From positions 62,001 through 126,000 of the forward strand of contig CANMFQ010000012.1 in NCBI GenBank assembly GCA_947497145.1: a stretch of DNA of 64,000 nt, in the 5' to 3' direction. The notes under the pieces were generated by a model. The model worked only from the letters and a program-made list of their open reading frames with translations, was not told the origin of the DNA and did not search any database. This document shows positions 56,030-64,000 of the stretch, one piece after another; position 1 is the stretch's first letter, and every line of letters begins with the position of its first letter. The position numbers and the translations under genes were made by a program. This DNA comes from an uncultured Flavobacteriaceae bacterium (GTDB lineage Bacteria > Bacteroidota > Bacteroidia > Flavobacteriales > Flavobacteriaceae).

Positions 56030-57589
56030 ATGAAAAAAACACTGTTTGCTTTATTAGTTTTAACCTTGGGGTGCAACTCCTCTCAAAAAACAGCATCAGA
56101 ATCTTCCACGACAAGCAATACTGCTAAAAATGCCACAAATTTTGCTGAGACAATAACAGAAGCAGAATTGAAAGAACATTTGTACGTTTATGCCTCTGAT
56201 GAATTTGAAGGTAGAGACACTGGTTCAGAAGGACAAAAAAAAGCGGTAGCTTACTTAAAAGCTCACTATGAGAAATTAGGAATTCCGGCAGCAAAAAAAG
56301 ATGGGGATTATTTTCAAAAAGTACCTATTGAAAGTATGAAAACGCCAAATGGAACCATTACTGTTGGAGACAAAACCTATACAATAGGCACTGATTTTGT
56401 TAGTTTATCGGCCATGAATGCTGATTTTGATGAAATAGTGTATGTAGGTTACGGTCTAGATGAAGAAACGTATTCTGATTATAAAGGACGAGATGTAAAA
56501 GGAAAATTAGTTTTAGTAAAAGCAGGAGAACCTAAAAATGCAGATGGCACCTACAAATTGTCAGGAACTAACGAAAAAGCATTTTGGAACACTCCTTCGG
56601 ACGCAATTGGCCTGAAAGCGAATATAGCCGAAGAAATGGGAGCTAAAGGCATGTTGTATTATGATGCTTCCTCGTACCCAGCATTTGTAAATTACTTTAA
56701 CCGTTTGAAAGAAAACCAAAATGGGCAAATGAGTTTAAAATCGAAAAATCCAGTTTTTTTTAAGGGGTATGTGAACAGTATAATGGCCAAGGCCATACTT
56801 GAAAATATAGATACAAATACCACACCGCAAGTAATTTCAATAAAAATTGCATCTCGGGTGACCGCTTCTGAAAATGAAATTGATTCTGAAAACGTAGTTG
56901 CCCTATTAAAAGGTTCAGAAAAGCCCGATGAATATCTAATTATTTCATCACATTTAGATCATATCGGCATTAATGAAGATGGTGCCATTAATAATGGTGC
57001 CGATGACGATGGCTCTGGTTCGGTTGCATTGCTTGAAATTGCTGAAGCTTTTAAAAAAGCTGCCGATGCGGGTGTAGGTCCTAAGCGATCTATTCTGTTT
57101 TTACATGTAACAGGAGAAGAAAAAGGTTTACTAGGTTCACAATATTATACTGACATGGACCCTATTGTGCCTTTAGAAAAGACAGTAGCAGATTTAAATA
57201 TTGATATGATAGGTCGTATTAACCCTAAAAGAGAAGGTGATAGAAACTATGTTTACCTTATCGGATCAGATAAATTAAGCACCGATTTACATGAGCTTTC
57301 AGAAAAAGTAAATGAAAAATTTATGAATATTGAACTTGATTACACCTACAATGATGAAAACGATCCTAATCGTTTTTACTACAGAAGTGATCACTACAAT
57401 TTTGCCAAAAACAATATTCCGGTTATTTTCTATTTTAATGGTACTCATGAAGATTATCACAGACCAGGTGACACCCCTGACAAAATTAATTATGATCTTT
57501 TAGAAAATAGAACACGACTCATTTTTTACACGGCTTGGGAAATTGCAAACCGTGACCAACGCGTGATTGTTGACAAACCAACTAATTAG
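56030..57589 (+). CDS. M28-family metallopeptidase with PA domain, lipoprotein
   Basis: From the ATG at 56030 the protein has 519 residues: a lipoprotein signal (LLVLTLGCN), a protease-associated domain in the first half (YVGYGLDEETYSDYKGRDVKGKLVL), and a zinc aminopeptidase domain. Zinc ligands are seen in ISSHLDHIG, NGADDDGSGSVAL, TGEEKGLLGS, LNIDMIGR and GTHEDYHRPGDTPDKI. The 29 codons before this ATG form a separate hydrophobic stretch and would spoil the lipoprotein signal. It would trim amino acids from peptides at the cell surface, in line with the nearby amino-acid catabolic genes. A strong terminator follows. Confidence 0.91.
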   Translation: MKKTLFALLVLTLGCNSSQKTASESSTTSNTAKNATNFAETITEAELKEHLYVYASDEFEGRDTGSEGQKKAVAYLKAHYEKLGIPAAKKDGDYFQKVPIESMKTPNGTITVGDKTYTIGTDFVSLSAMNADFDEIVYVGYGLDEETYSDYKGRDVKGKLVLVKAGEPKNADGTYKLSGTNEKAFWNTPSDAIGLKANIAEEMGAKGMLYYDASSYPAFVNYFNRLKENQNGQMSLKSKNPVFFKGYVNSIMAKAILENIDTNTTPQVISIKIASRVTASENEIDSENVVALLKGSEKPDEYLIISSHLDHIGINEDGAINNGADDDGSGSVALLEIAEAFKKAADAGVGPKRSILFLHVTGEEKGLLGSQYYTDMDPIVPLEKTVADLNIDMIGRINPKREGDRNYVYLIGSDKLSTDLHELSEKVNEKFMNIELDYTYNDENDPNRFYYRSDHYNFAKNNIPVIFYFNGTHEDYHRPGDTPDKINYDLLENRTRLIFYTAWEIANRDQRVIVDKPTN

Positions 57590-57677
57590 AGCATACTTAG
57601 TCTGTTACTAAGTTGGTTTTACTCCAACTTTTAAAATCGCTTTATAACACTATATATTTCACATTATTGCCTTTAAA

Positions 57678-57715
57678 AACATTCCTAACTATTTGATAGT
57701 TAGGAATGTTTTTTT
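57678..57715 (+). terminator. Strong intrinsic terminator after the M28 peptidase gene
   Basis: AACATTCCTAACTA (57678-57691) pairs perfectly with TAGTTAGGAATGTT (57697-57710) around a 5-base loop and is followed by TTTTT. The 14 bp stem makes it the clearest terminator in the window. Confidence 0.9.
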
Positions 57716-58187
57716 GTCAAAATAAGATTTTCACCTTTATCCTACTCACAGCTCCCCAAGGGTTTTAGCATAACCATATAGCGCATAAAAATAGTGACAG
57801 ACAATGAAGAACTAGGTTTTTACAAATGAGTAAAAAAAATAGAACGAAGTTTGCAGTAGCTATGCAGGGTTGTTATTACTTATATAAACAATAACTTCCA
57901 GATATGCCTTAAAACGGTATTGAAATGAATTGTTTTCTTAATTTCAATATTGAAATAAAATTAAAATGACATAAGATTGGGGGGTATTGAATACAACAAT
58001 ACAAAAAATATTTCTTATTTATCTCAGTATTAATGCTGAGCATAAATTTTCATAAAAATACATCTTTTACTTACATTATAATGTTATTTTATATTCAATT
58101 TACTAACGATAAAAATTACAGATAGCAGAATTACTTTATTATTTTTTAAAAATATTTCTATATATTTACCCACATCCTCGATTAAAA
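57716..58187. other. Intergenic region upstream of the sigma factor gene
   Basis: This gap of about 470 bases has no open frame of note. It must hold the promoter of the sigma/FecR/receptor unit. A TATATTTACCC stretch about 20 bases before the ATG at 58188 is one base off the TAnnTTTG box. No RNA gene or repeat was recognised. Confidence 0.5.
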
Positions 58188-58772
58188 ATGAACGAAGCTT
58201 CTGAAAAGATATTATGGAATTTATTTGTAGAAGGCGACCTCAAAGCATTTTCTTCCTTATTTAAAAACTACTACCCTCAGTTACATAATTACGGTTTAAA
58301 AATTTCTGCCAACGCAACACTTACTGAAGATTGCTTACAAAGTTTTTTTGTTTACCTCCACAAGAATAGAAAAAACTTAGGAGATATAAAGCACATTAAG
58401 TCGTATTTGTTTATCTCCTTTAGAAGAGCATTGTTGAAGAATTTAAAAAAAGAACGCGTATTTACATCTTATGATGAAGATACTCTTTTTGAAAAAGCAC
58501 CGGTTTTTGAATTTTCAAAAGAAGAACTACTAATACAACAAGAGTTTTCAAATATAAGAACTGCAACTTTATCAAAATTGTTAAATAACTTGTCAGTTAG
58601 AGAGCGAGAAGTTATCTATTTGAAATACTACAGCGACCTTTCAACACGCGAAATTGCTGAAGTTATGGATATTAGTTATCAAAGTGTATTGAACACACTT
58701 CAAAAGGCATTCAATAAACTACGAAATAGGATTGAAAACGGTCAAATAAGGCAAGTTTTTCAAAAAAGTTAA
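58188..58772 (+). CDS. ECF-type RNA polymerase sigma factor, FecI-like
   Basis: This 194-residue protein has sigma region 2 (about 15-85: FSSLFKNYYPQLHNYGLKI and LTEDCLQSFFVYLHKNRKNL) and sigma region 4 (about 125-180: LLNNLSVREREVIYLKYYSDLSTREIAEVMDISYQSVLNTLQKAFNKLR), the usual two-domain ECF layout. It is followed by a FecR gene after 65 bases and a TonB receptor, so it should be the sigma factor that, once freed by FecR, transcribes the receptor gene when the ligand is present. Confidence 0.94.
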   Translation: MNEASEKILWNLFVEGDLKAFSSLFKNYYPQLHNYGLKISANATLTEDCLQSFFVYLHKNRKNLGDIKHIKSYLFISFRRALLKNLKKERVFTSYDEDTLFEKAPVFEFSKEELLIQQEFSNIRTATLSKLLNNLSVREREVIYLKYYSDLSTREIAEVMDISYQSVLNTLQKAFNKLRNRIENGQIRQVFQKS

Positions 58773-58837
58773 AATTTCTTTAAAAAAATAGGGTATGCTT
58801 TCAAAGTGAAGGTCTCTTTACTTATGAAGTGCATAAT

Positions 58838-59848
58838 ATGAACAAGAAAAATAGATTCCTTTTTGAGCGTTTTTTAAATGATTCTTCATTTAAAAATTGG
58901 GCGAATAATCGTAATCAGAATGACATCGCATTCTGGGATGCGTGGATTCGTAATAATCCTGAAAATATTGCCCTTGTATACAATGCCAAGGCAGTCATAA
59001 CAGGTATTACTTTCAACAAAACCTTATTGCCAGAAGAGTTAATTGCTATGCATTTAGATGCTGTTTTGAATCGTATTACGGCAGAAGAGAAGAATACTAT
59101 TTTCACAAAAAGCACTTCAATTTCGCCGTTTAAAAAATATATGGCAACAGCAGCTGTAGGGCTTCTTTTTATACTAGTAGGCAGTTTGTTTTTTGCTGAA
59201 CCATCACATATTACACATAAAACAAGTTTTGGTGAAATTATCGATTTAAAACTCCCTGATGGTTCTTCTGTTGTACTCAATGGAAATTCAGAAATATCAT
59301 ACGACAAGAAAAATCCCAGAAACATCAGTCTTAATGGACAGGCTTATTTTAAGGTACAATCTATTCCGGCAACAAAGGCCAAATTTTGGGTAAACACAAA
59401 TGACCTTCAAGTAAGTGTGTATGGCACGCAATTTCATGTAAATACGAGAGAGCAAAAAACCGACGTAGTTCTTGATGAAGGTTCCGTTTATTTGCTATTA
59501 AAAAATGGCACCACCAAAGAAATGAAGCCCGGTGAGTATGTTTCATTTTCAAAAGACAATAACACCCTTACACACAAAAAAGTATCAGAAGAATCACCTT
59601 ATTCATTATGGAGAAAAGGCACTTATGTATTTAACAACGTCACCTTAAAAGAAGTGTTGAAAAATGTTGAAAATGCCTATGGAATTACCGTAGAATTTAT
59701 GGATAAGAATTTAGAATCTCAATTATTAACCGGGGGCATACCCAATCAAAATCTTAAAATTTGTTTGTCGGCAATTGAAAAATCGACAGGAACTCAAATT
59801 GTCAAAAAAGACAATAAATTATTAATATTTAAAAACTCAAATAACTAA
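58838..59848 (+). CDS. FecR-family anti-sigma regulator
   Basis: From the ATG at 58838 the protein has 336 residues (a GTG three codons upstream is possible). It has a short cytosolic N-terminal domain, one membrane segment (about 97-115, MATAAVGLLFILVGSLFF), and a periplasmic FecR domain: TSFGEIIDLKLPDGSSVVLNG, GQAYFKVQ, GTQFHVNT and LDEGSVYLL. A C-terminal secretin/TonB short-N domain follows (FNNVTLKEVLKNVENAYGI). It would sense the receptor and hold or release the sigma factor. A close paralog is encoded at 63074. Confidence 0.93.
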   Translation: MNKKNRFLFERFLNDSSFKNWANNRNQNDIAFWDAWIRNNPENIALVYNAKAVITGITFNKTLLPEELIAMHLDAVLNRITAEEKNTIFTKSTSISPFKKYMATAAVGLLFILVGSLFFAEPSHITHKTSFGEIIDLKLPDGSSVVLNGNSEISYDKKNPRNISLNGQAYFKVQSIPATKAKFWVNTNDLQVSVYGTQFHVNTREQKTDVVLDEGSVYLLLKNGTTKEMKPGEYVSFSKDNNTLTHKKVSEESPYSLWRKGTYVFNNVTLKEVLKNVENAYGITVEFMDKNLESQLLTGGIPNQNLKICLSAIEKSTGTQIVKKDNKLLIFKNSNN

Positions 59849-59858
59849 AATCAACATT

Positions 59859-62705
59859 ATGAAGAGAACAAACAATGTAAAAATGCTGTTTTTGACATTC
59901 CTTTCTGTAGGAATGATCAATACCCACGCAGCAGAAAAAGCGAAAACTACGGAGGCAACGAATTTTGACCTTGCAATCGTTCAAAGCACCGTAACAGGAA
60001 ATGTTACTGATCAAGATGGAAATCCTCTTCCAGGAGTTAACATCGTAGAAAAAGGTACTTCAAACGGCACCACAACAGACTTTGATGGTAATTATGAAAT
60101 TACAGCAGGTAGCGACGCTACATTGGTTTTTAGCTACATAGGGTTTGCTAAGGTAGAAGAAAAAGTAGCAGGCAGATCAGTAGTAAACGCAAAACTTTCT
60201 GAAGGTGTGCAATTGCAAGAATTTATAGCTGTAGGTTCAAGAACCGCTCCACGTAGTAATACAGACACCCCTTTACCTGTTGACGTTGTTGGCGTAAAGG
60301 AATTAACCTCTACCGGGCAAGCCACTTTCGACAAGGCGTTACAGTACAGAATTCCATCTTTTAACACGGTACAAACGCCTGTAAATGATGCTACTTCTTT
60401 ATTAGATCCGTACGAGATTCGTAATATGGGTCCGAGTAGAACGCTAATCTTGATTAATGGCAAACGTAAAAATTTAAGTGCCCTTTTATATACACAAACC
60501 TCACCGGGTCGTGGTGAAACTGGTGCTGATATTTCTGCAATTCCAACTGATGCCATCAAAAGAGTTGAAATTCTTCGTGATGGTGCTTCTGCACAATACG
60601 GTTCTGATGCCATTGCCGGTGTAATGAACATCATTTTAAAAGACTCACCAAACGAAGGTTCTGCAACAATAAGAACAGGTATTACTTCAGAAGGTGATGG
60701 CGAAATGTTTGGTGTTGCTGTAAACAATGGTTCTACTATTGGTGACGACAAAGGTTTTGTAAATTATACTGTTGATTTATCAAAAGTGAATTTATCAAAT
60801 AGACCTGGTACTGTTGATGCTGCTGGTGAAGCTGCCGATTTTGGCGCTGATATTGCTGATGTTCAATCATTTTTATCAAGAAGACCAGATGCAGGTAATA
60901 TTAATGGTTCTCCTGAAACTGCAGCAGCTAAATTTTCTGCAAATTTCGGATACGAATTGAGTGATAACACCTCTTTATATGGTAATGCTGCATATGTTTA
61001 TAAAGCGGTAAACAGTTTTGCAAATTACAGAACTCCATATTGGAGAACAGTGGAAGATTTTCCATACTTAGCAGATTTTTTCCCTGGAAACAATCCAAAT
61101 ACTCGTAATGGTTATGATGGTTACGTTCCTACGTTTGAAGGCTTGTTAAGTGATTATAATGGTACTGTAGGTTTTAAAAGTACCATTAACGATTGGAATG
61201 TTGATGCTAGTTTCACTACTGGTGGAAACTTACAAACCTATAAGGTAAATAACTCTCACAATAGAAATGTTGTATATTCTCCTTCAACTTGGGTAGATGC
61301 TAACAATAATGGAACTGTTGACGATGGTGAAATTACCGAAGGTTCTCAATTGTACAGAGAAAACAGCCAGCAATCATTTGATCCAGGAGGGACTAAATTC
61401 ACCCATAACGTTGGAAACATCGATATTTCAAGAATACTTTCAGACAAAATAAGTATTGGTGTTGGTGCAGAGTTTAGAACGGAGACTTTTGAAATAATAG
61501 AAGGTGAGTTAGCTTCTTATGACGGGGGTGGTGCCGATTCTTTTGCAGGTGCTTCGCCTCAAAACTCAGGCAAATTTAACCGTTACAATATTGGTGGTTA
61601 CTTAAGTTTAGATTATGATGTTAGTGACGCATTTTTGTTAAGTGGTACCATTAGAACAGAAAACTATTCTGATTTTGGTAATGCGTTTGTTTACAAATTT
61701 AGTTCACGTTACAAGGTAAGTGACGCTTTTACTTTAAGAGGTTCACTTTCTTCTGGCTTTAGAGCACCTACCCTACACCAAATATACACGCAAAAAGCAC
61801 AATATAGCTTTGTTCCTGGGCAAGGAATTCAAGTTGGTGGTTTAATCAACAACGTATCTACACAAGCAAAATTATTAGGTATAGATCAGTTAGATGCTGA
61901 AACGTCAACTAACTTTACTATCGGCGTTGGTGGTAAAATAAATAAATTTAGCTATACTTTTGACTACTATAATATAGCTGTAAAAGACAGAATTGTACTT
62001 GGTACAGAAATTGGAGCTAGTGGTGATGCAAACAACCCATTAGATATCCTTTTAGCAAATAATAATTTGAGTGATGTTAGTTTCTTCTCTAATGCTATCG
62101 ACACAAAAACATCAGGTATTGATGTTGTTCTTGGATACAGAGGCATTGAATTAGGGCAAGGGAAATTAGGATTAAATTTATCAGGAAACTATACCATTCA
62201 AAACGAGCTTGATGGTGAAGTACATGATATTGATCTTGTAAAAAACTCTGGACAATCTGTTTTTAACGATACGCAAAGTGCATTGTTATTCACTTCACGT
62301 CCAAAAACAAAATGGATTTTAGGTGCAAACTATGATATCAATAAATTTGGTTTCTCTTTAAACAATACGTTATTTGGAAAGACTACTTTCCAGCAACAAG
62401 GTTTGGATGAAAACTTATATACAGAATTCACTCCTAAGGTGGTTACTGATTTAGGTATCAACTATAGCGCTACAGATAAATTGACTATTGCACTAAACAT
62501 CAATAACCTATTGAATGTTTTACCAGAGTGGAACTTTAAATCTAAAAACGCTGCTGGAGATGCTATTTTAGCTGACGCTGCTCAGCTTAAAAATCAATCA
62601 AACCTAATTACCTTCAACCAAAGGTATTCACAAATGACTTATGATGGTTATCATTTTAGCCAATTAGGTACGATGTTTAACCTTTCACTTAATTACAAAT
62701 TTTAA
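59859..62705 (+). CDS. TonB-dependent receptor with CarboxypepD_reg domain
   Basis: This 948-residue outer-membrane protein has a signal peptide (about 1-25, ending NTHAA), a CarboxypepD_reg-like domain (about 45-125: VTGNVTDQDGNPLPGVNIVEKG, TTTDFDGNYEI), a plug domain (about 130-260: LINGKRKN, PTDAIKRVEILRDGASAQYGSDAIAGVMNI), and a barrel ending in LNYKF. It is the target of the upstream sigma/FecR pair and starts 10 bases after the FecR stop. No SusD-like partner follows, so it is not a classic SusCD glycan importer. The ligand is unknown. Confidence 0.94.
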   Translation: MKRTNNVKMLFLTFLSVGMINTHAAEKAKTTEATNFDLAIVQSTVTGNVTDQDGNPLPGVNIVEKGTSNGTTTDFDGNYEITAGSDATLVFSYIGFAKVEEKVAGRSVVNAKLSEGVQLQEFIAVGSRTAPRSNTDTPLPVDVVGVKELTSTGQATFDKALQYRIPSFNTVQTPVNDATSLLDPYEIRNMGPSRTLILINGKRKNLSALLYTQTSPGRGETGADISAIPTDAIKRVEILRDGASAQYGSDAIAGVMNIILKDSPNEGSATIRTGITSEGDGEMFGVAVNNGSTIGDDKGFVNYTVDLSKVNLSNRPGTVDAAGEAADFGADIADVQSFLSRRPDAGNINGSPETAAAKFSANFGYELSDNTSLYGNAAYVYKAVNSFANYRTPYWRTVEDFPYLADFFPGNNPNTRNGYDGYVPTFEGLLSDYNGTVGFKSTINDWNVDASFTTGGNLQTYKVNNSHNRNVVYSPSTWVDANNNGTVDDGEITEGSQLYRENSQQSFDPGGTKFTHNVGNIDISRILSDKISIGVGAEFRTETFEIIEGELASYDGGGADSFAGASPQNSGKFNRYNIGGYLSLDYDVSDAFLLSGTIRTENYSDFGNAFVYKFSSRYKVSDAFTLRGSLSSGFRAPTLHQIYTQKAQYSFVPGQGIQVGGLINNVSTQAKLLGIDQLDAETSTNFTIGVGGKINKFSYTFDYYNIAVKDRIVLGTEIGASGDANNPLDILLANNNLSDVSFFSNAIDTKTSGIDVVLGYRGIELGQGKLGLNLSGNYTIQNELDGEVHDIDLVKNSGQSVFNDTQSALLFTSRPKTKWILGANYDINKFGFSLNNTLFGKTTFQQQGLDENLYTEFTPKVVTDLGINYSATDKLTIALNINNLLNVLPEWNFKSKNAAGDAILADAAQLKNQSNLITFNQRYSQMTYDGYHFSQLGTMFNLSLNYKF

Positions 62706-62733
62706 GTTTGAGTTTTTTTATTAGCTTGAAAAG

Positions 62734-62760
62734 GCTGCTCAGCAATGAGCAGCTTTTTTT
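62734..62760 (+). terminator. Intrinsic terminator after the TonB receptor gene
   Basis: GCTGCTCA (62734-62741) pairs with TGAGCAGC (62746-62753) around a GCAA tetraloop and is followed by seven T residues. It ends the sigma/FecR/receptor transcript about 30 bases after the stop, so the second FecR gene needs its own promoter. Confidence 0.9.
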
Positions 62761-63073
62761 ATTTATTATAACTTCGTTATCCTAGTCAAAAATTCTACCT
62801 TTAAAATTAGCTGCATACATTTGAAAAGCTGTTGAGGTAATATACTTTCTTTGTCCATTTAAAATGCTATCCTTTAAAATTATGTCAAAAAGTACCGCTA
62901 CCCTATCGTATTTTTAGCGAACCAAATTGGCATCAACATATGAATTTTCATTTTCGTACATTTACAGTCTAAAATAGAAATTTGAAAAAGTACGATTTCA
63001 TTCAAGATACAATTGACTTAAAAAATACTATAACGAATGAAAAAAATTACTTTTCATTGTAATAATTAGTTAT
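62761..63073. other. Intergenic region before the second FecR gene
   Basis: I see no sigma factor gene, no other open frame of note and no RNA gene in this gap of about 310 bases. It should hold a promoter for the second FecR gene, but no exact TAnnTTTG box was found close to its ATG. Confidence 0.45.
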
Positions 63074-64000
63074 ATGGCCAATGCTAACCAGTCCCTTTTA
63101 GAAAGTTTGTTGAACGATTCTTCATTTAAAAATTGGGTAAATAAAGATAATGAAAATGATGTTATTTTTTGGGAATCATGGCTTAAGAACAACCCTGATA
63201 AAATAACTATCGCGCATACTGCTAGGGATATTATTACCGGAATTTCATTTACTCCTCCCTCCCTATCCGAGGAAAAAATACATAATGAATTGGAGGCCGT
63301 TTTAGGTCAAATTACATCGGAAGAAAACGAAAAAGATATTCCTACAAAAATTATTACAATGCAGCAATTCAAAAAATATATGGCTGTAGCTGCGGTAAGT
63401 TTACTTTTTATTTTTCTTGGCAATCTATTTTTCAATAATTCAACTCAAATCAGCCACAAAACAGCTTATGGAGAAATTATTGATTTAAAACTCTCAGATG
63501 GTACTACTGTTGTGCTTAACGGAAATTCAGAAATAAATTATGATTCAAAAAACCCCAGAAACATTGAACTCATAGGAGAAGCTTATTTTAAGGTCACGTC
63601 CATTCCTTCAACAAAAGCAAAATTTTGGGTAAACACCAATGATTTAAAAGTAACAGTTTACGGCACACAATTTCATGTCAGTACCCGAGAAGAAAAAACA
63701 GCTGTTGTGCTAGATGAAGGTACTATTCATTTGGTATTAAATGATGGAAGTACTGCTGAAATGCAGCCAGGCGAATTTGTATCTTATTCAAAGAACGAAA
63801 ATACCTTAACACGGACAAATGTAAGCGATAAAGAGCCGTTTGCCTTATGGCGAAAAGGCACTTATGTGTTCAATAATACTAGCCTACAAAATGTTTTGAA
63901 AAATATCGAAAAAACCTATGGAGTTGAAGTAAAATTTATAGATAAAGGCATTGCGCATCAATTACTAACAGGTGGCATCCCCAATGAAAACCTTAAAATT
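63074..64000 (+). CDS. FecR-family anti-sigma regulator, paralog, cut by the window end
   Basis: An open frame runs from the ATG at 63074 to the last base (309 codons, no stop). It is clearly related to the FecR at 58838 along its whole length: LLNDSSFKNWVNKDNENDV against FLNDSSFKNWANNRNQNDI, then GEIIDLKLSDGTTVVLNGNS, EAYFKVTSIPSTKAKFWVN, YGTQFHVST and LLTGGIPNENLKI. A membrane segment is present at about 112-130. No sigma factor gene precedes it. By analogy the next gene may be another TonB receptor, outside the window. Confidence 0.92.
   Translation, partial: MANANQSLLESLLNDSSFKNWVNKDNENDVIFWESWLKNNPDKITIAHTARDIITGISFTPPSLSEEKIHNELEAVLGQITSEENEKDIPTKIITMQQFKKYMAVAAVSLLFIFLGNLFFNNSTQISHKTAYGEIIDLKLSDGTTVVLNGNSEINYDSKNPRNIELIGEAYFKVTSIPSTKAKFWVNTNDLKVTVYGTQFHVSTREEKTAVVLDEGTIHLVLNDGSTAEMQPGEFVSYSKNENTLTRTNVSDKEPFALWRKGTYVFNNTSLQNVLKNIEKTYGVEVKFIDKGIAHQLLTGGIPNENLKI

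Noticed and set aside
60134-60751. Minus-strand frame of 205 codons opposite the TonB receptor
   Set aside because: It lies opposite the conserved plug domain. Its Ser/Pro/Ile-rich composition is a by-product of the plus-strand codons.
59859-62705. SusC-type glycan importer
   Set aside because: No SusD-like gene follows. The receptor is followed by a terminator and a second FecR gene.

Overview
The window looks like a low-GC chromosome segment of a member of the Bacteroidota, most likely a marine Flavobacteriaceae. The signs are ECF sigma/FecR/TonB-receptor units, CarboxypepD_reg-type outer-membrane receptors, many lipoproteins, LytTR signalling, a menaquinone pathway and promoters with the Bacteroidota -7 box TAnnTTTG. 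No rRNA, tRNA, CRISPR array or intact transposon was seen.

Region 1 (625-20961) is a nonribosomal peptide locus and the most unusual part. Two divergent gene blocks meet at about 9684-9842. The minus block encodes a HupE-family membrane protein, an NRPS with C-A-T-E domains, an NRPS with C-T-TE domains (no A domain, and a Cys where the TE Ser should be) and an Sfp-type phosphopantetheinyl transferase. The plus block encodes an ornithine cyclodeaminase-like protein, an acyl-CoA-dehydrogenase-like flavoprotein, a free-standing adenylation enzyme, a free-standing carrier protein, a third NRPS, a small unknown membrane protein and a TonB-dependent receptor. The dehydrogenase, ligase and carrier are the set known to turn proline into pyrrole-2-carboxyl-S-PCP, and the cyclodeaminase could supply the proline. 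The third NRPS (13880-17989) has an asparagine-like A domain split between cores A8 and A9 by a complete PP-loop ATPase of about 335 residues. That insert carries a CxxC/CxxC ribbon, SGGKDS and a further CxxC plus Cys, as in sulfur-transferring or amidating PP-loop enzymes. I infer a short pyrrole-capped peptide with an unusual ATP-dependent change (thioamide, amidine, amide or nitrile). It may be a metal chelator, given the HupE-like and TonB-receptor partners.

Region 2 (21096-40160) is mostly housekeeping: a LytTR regulator, menA, a SPOR-like protein, a CvfB-like S1 protein, DUF2853, menD, menF, a hotdog thioesterase, a hydrolase, a GNAT enzyme, secreted proteins, metallophosphoesterase, dnaK with a candidate stress promoter, serine dehydratase, a cupin and three small orphan genes. 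An integrase remnant lies near 30.7-30.9 kb.

Region 3 (40469-57589) is catabolic. It holds the whole trans-4-hydroxy-L-proline route to 2-oxoglutarate (epimerase, D-hydroxyproline oxidase, deaminase/dehydratase, 2-oxoglutarate-semialdehyde dehydrogenase) under a divergent AraC regulator. Mixed in or alongside are a GH88 unsaturated-uronyl hydrolase, a sulfatase, an FAH-family enzyme, a DUF885 peptidase, an M28 peptidase and a mutarotase. This would suit growth on hydroxyproline-rich protein together with sulfated, uronate-containing polysaccharide.

Region 4 (58188-64000) is an ECF sigma factor, FecR and TonB-receptor unit followed by a second, paralogous FecR gene that runs off the end of the window.
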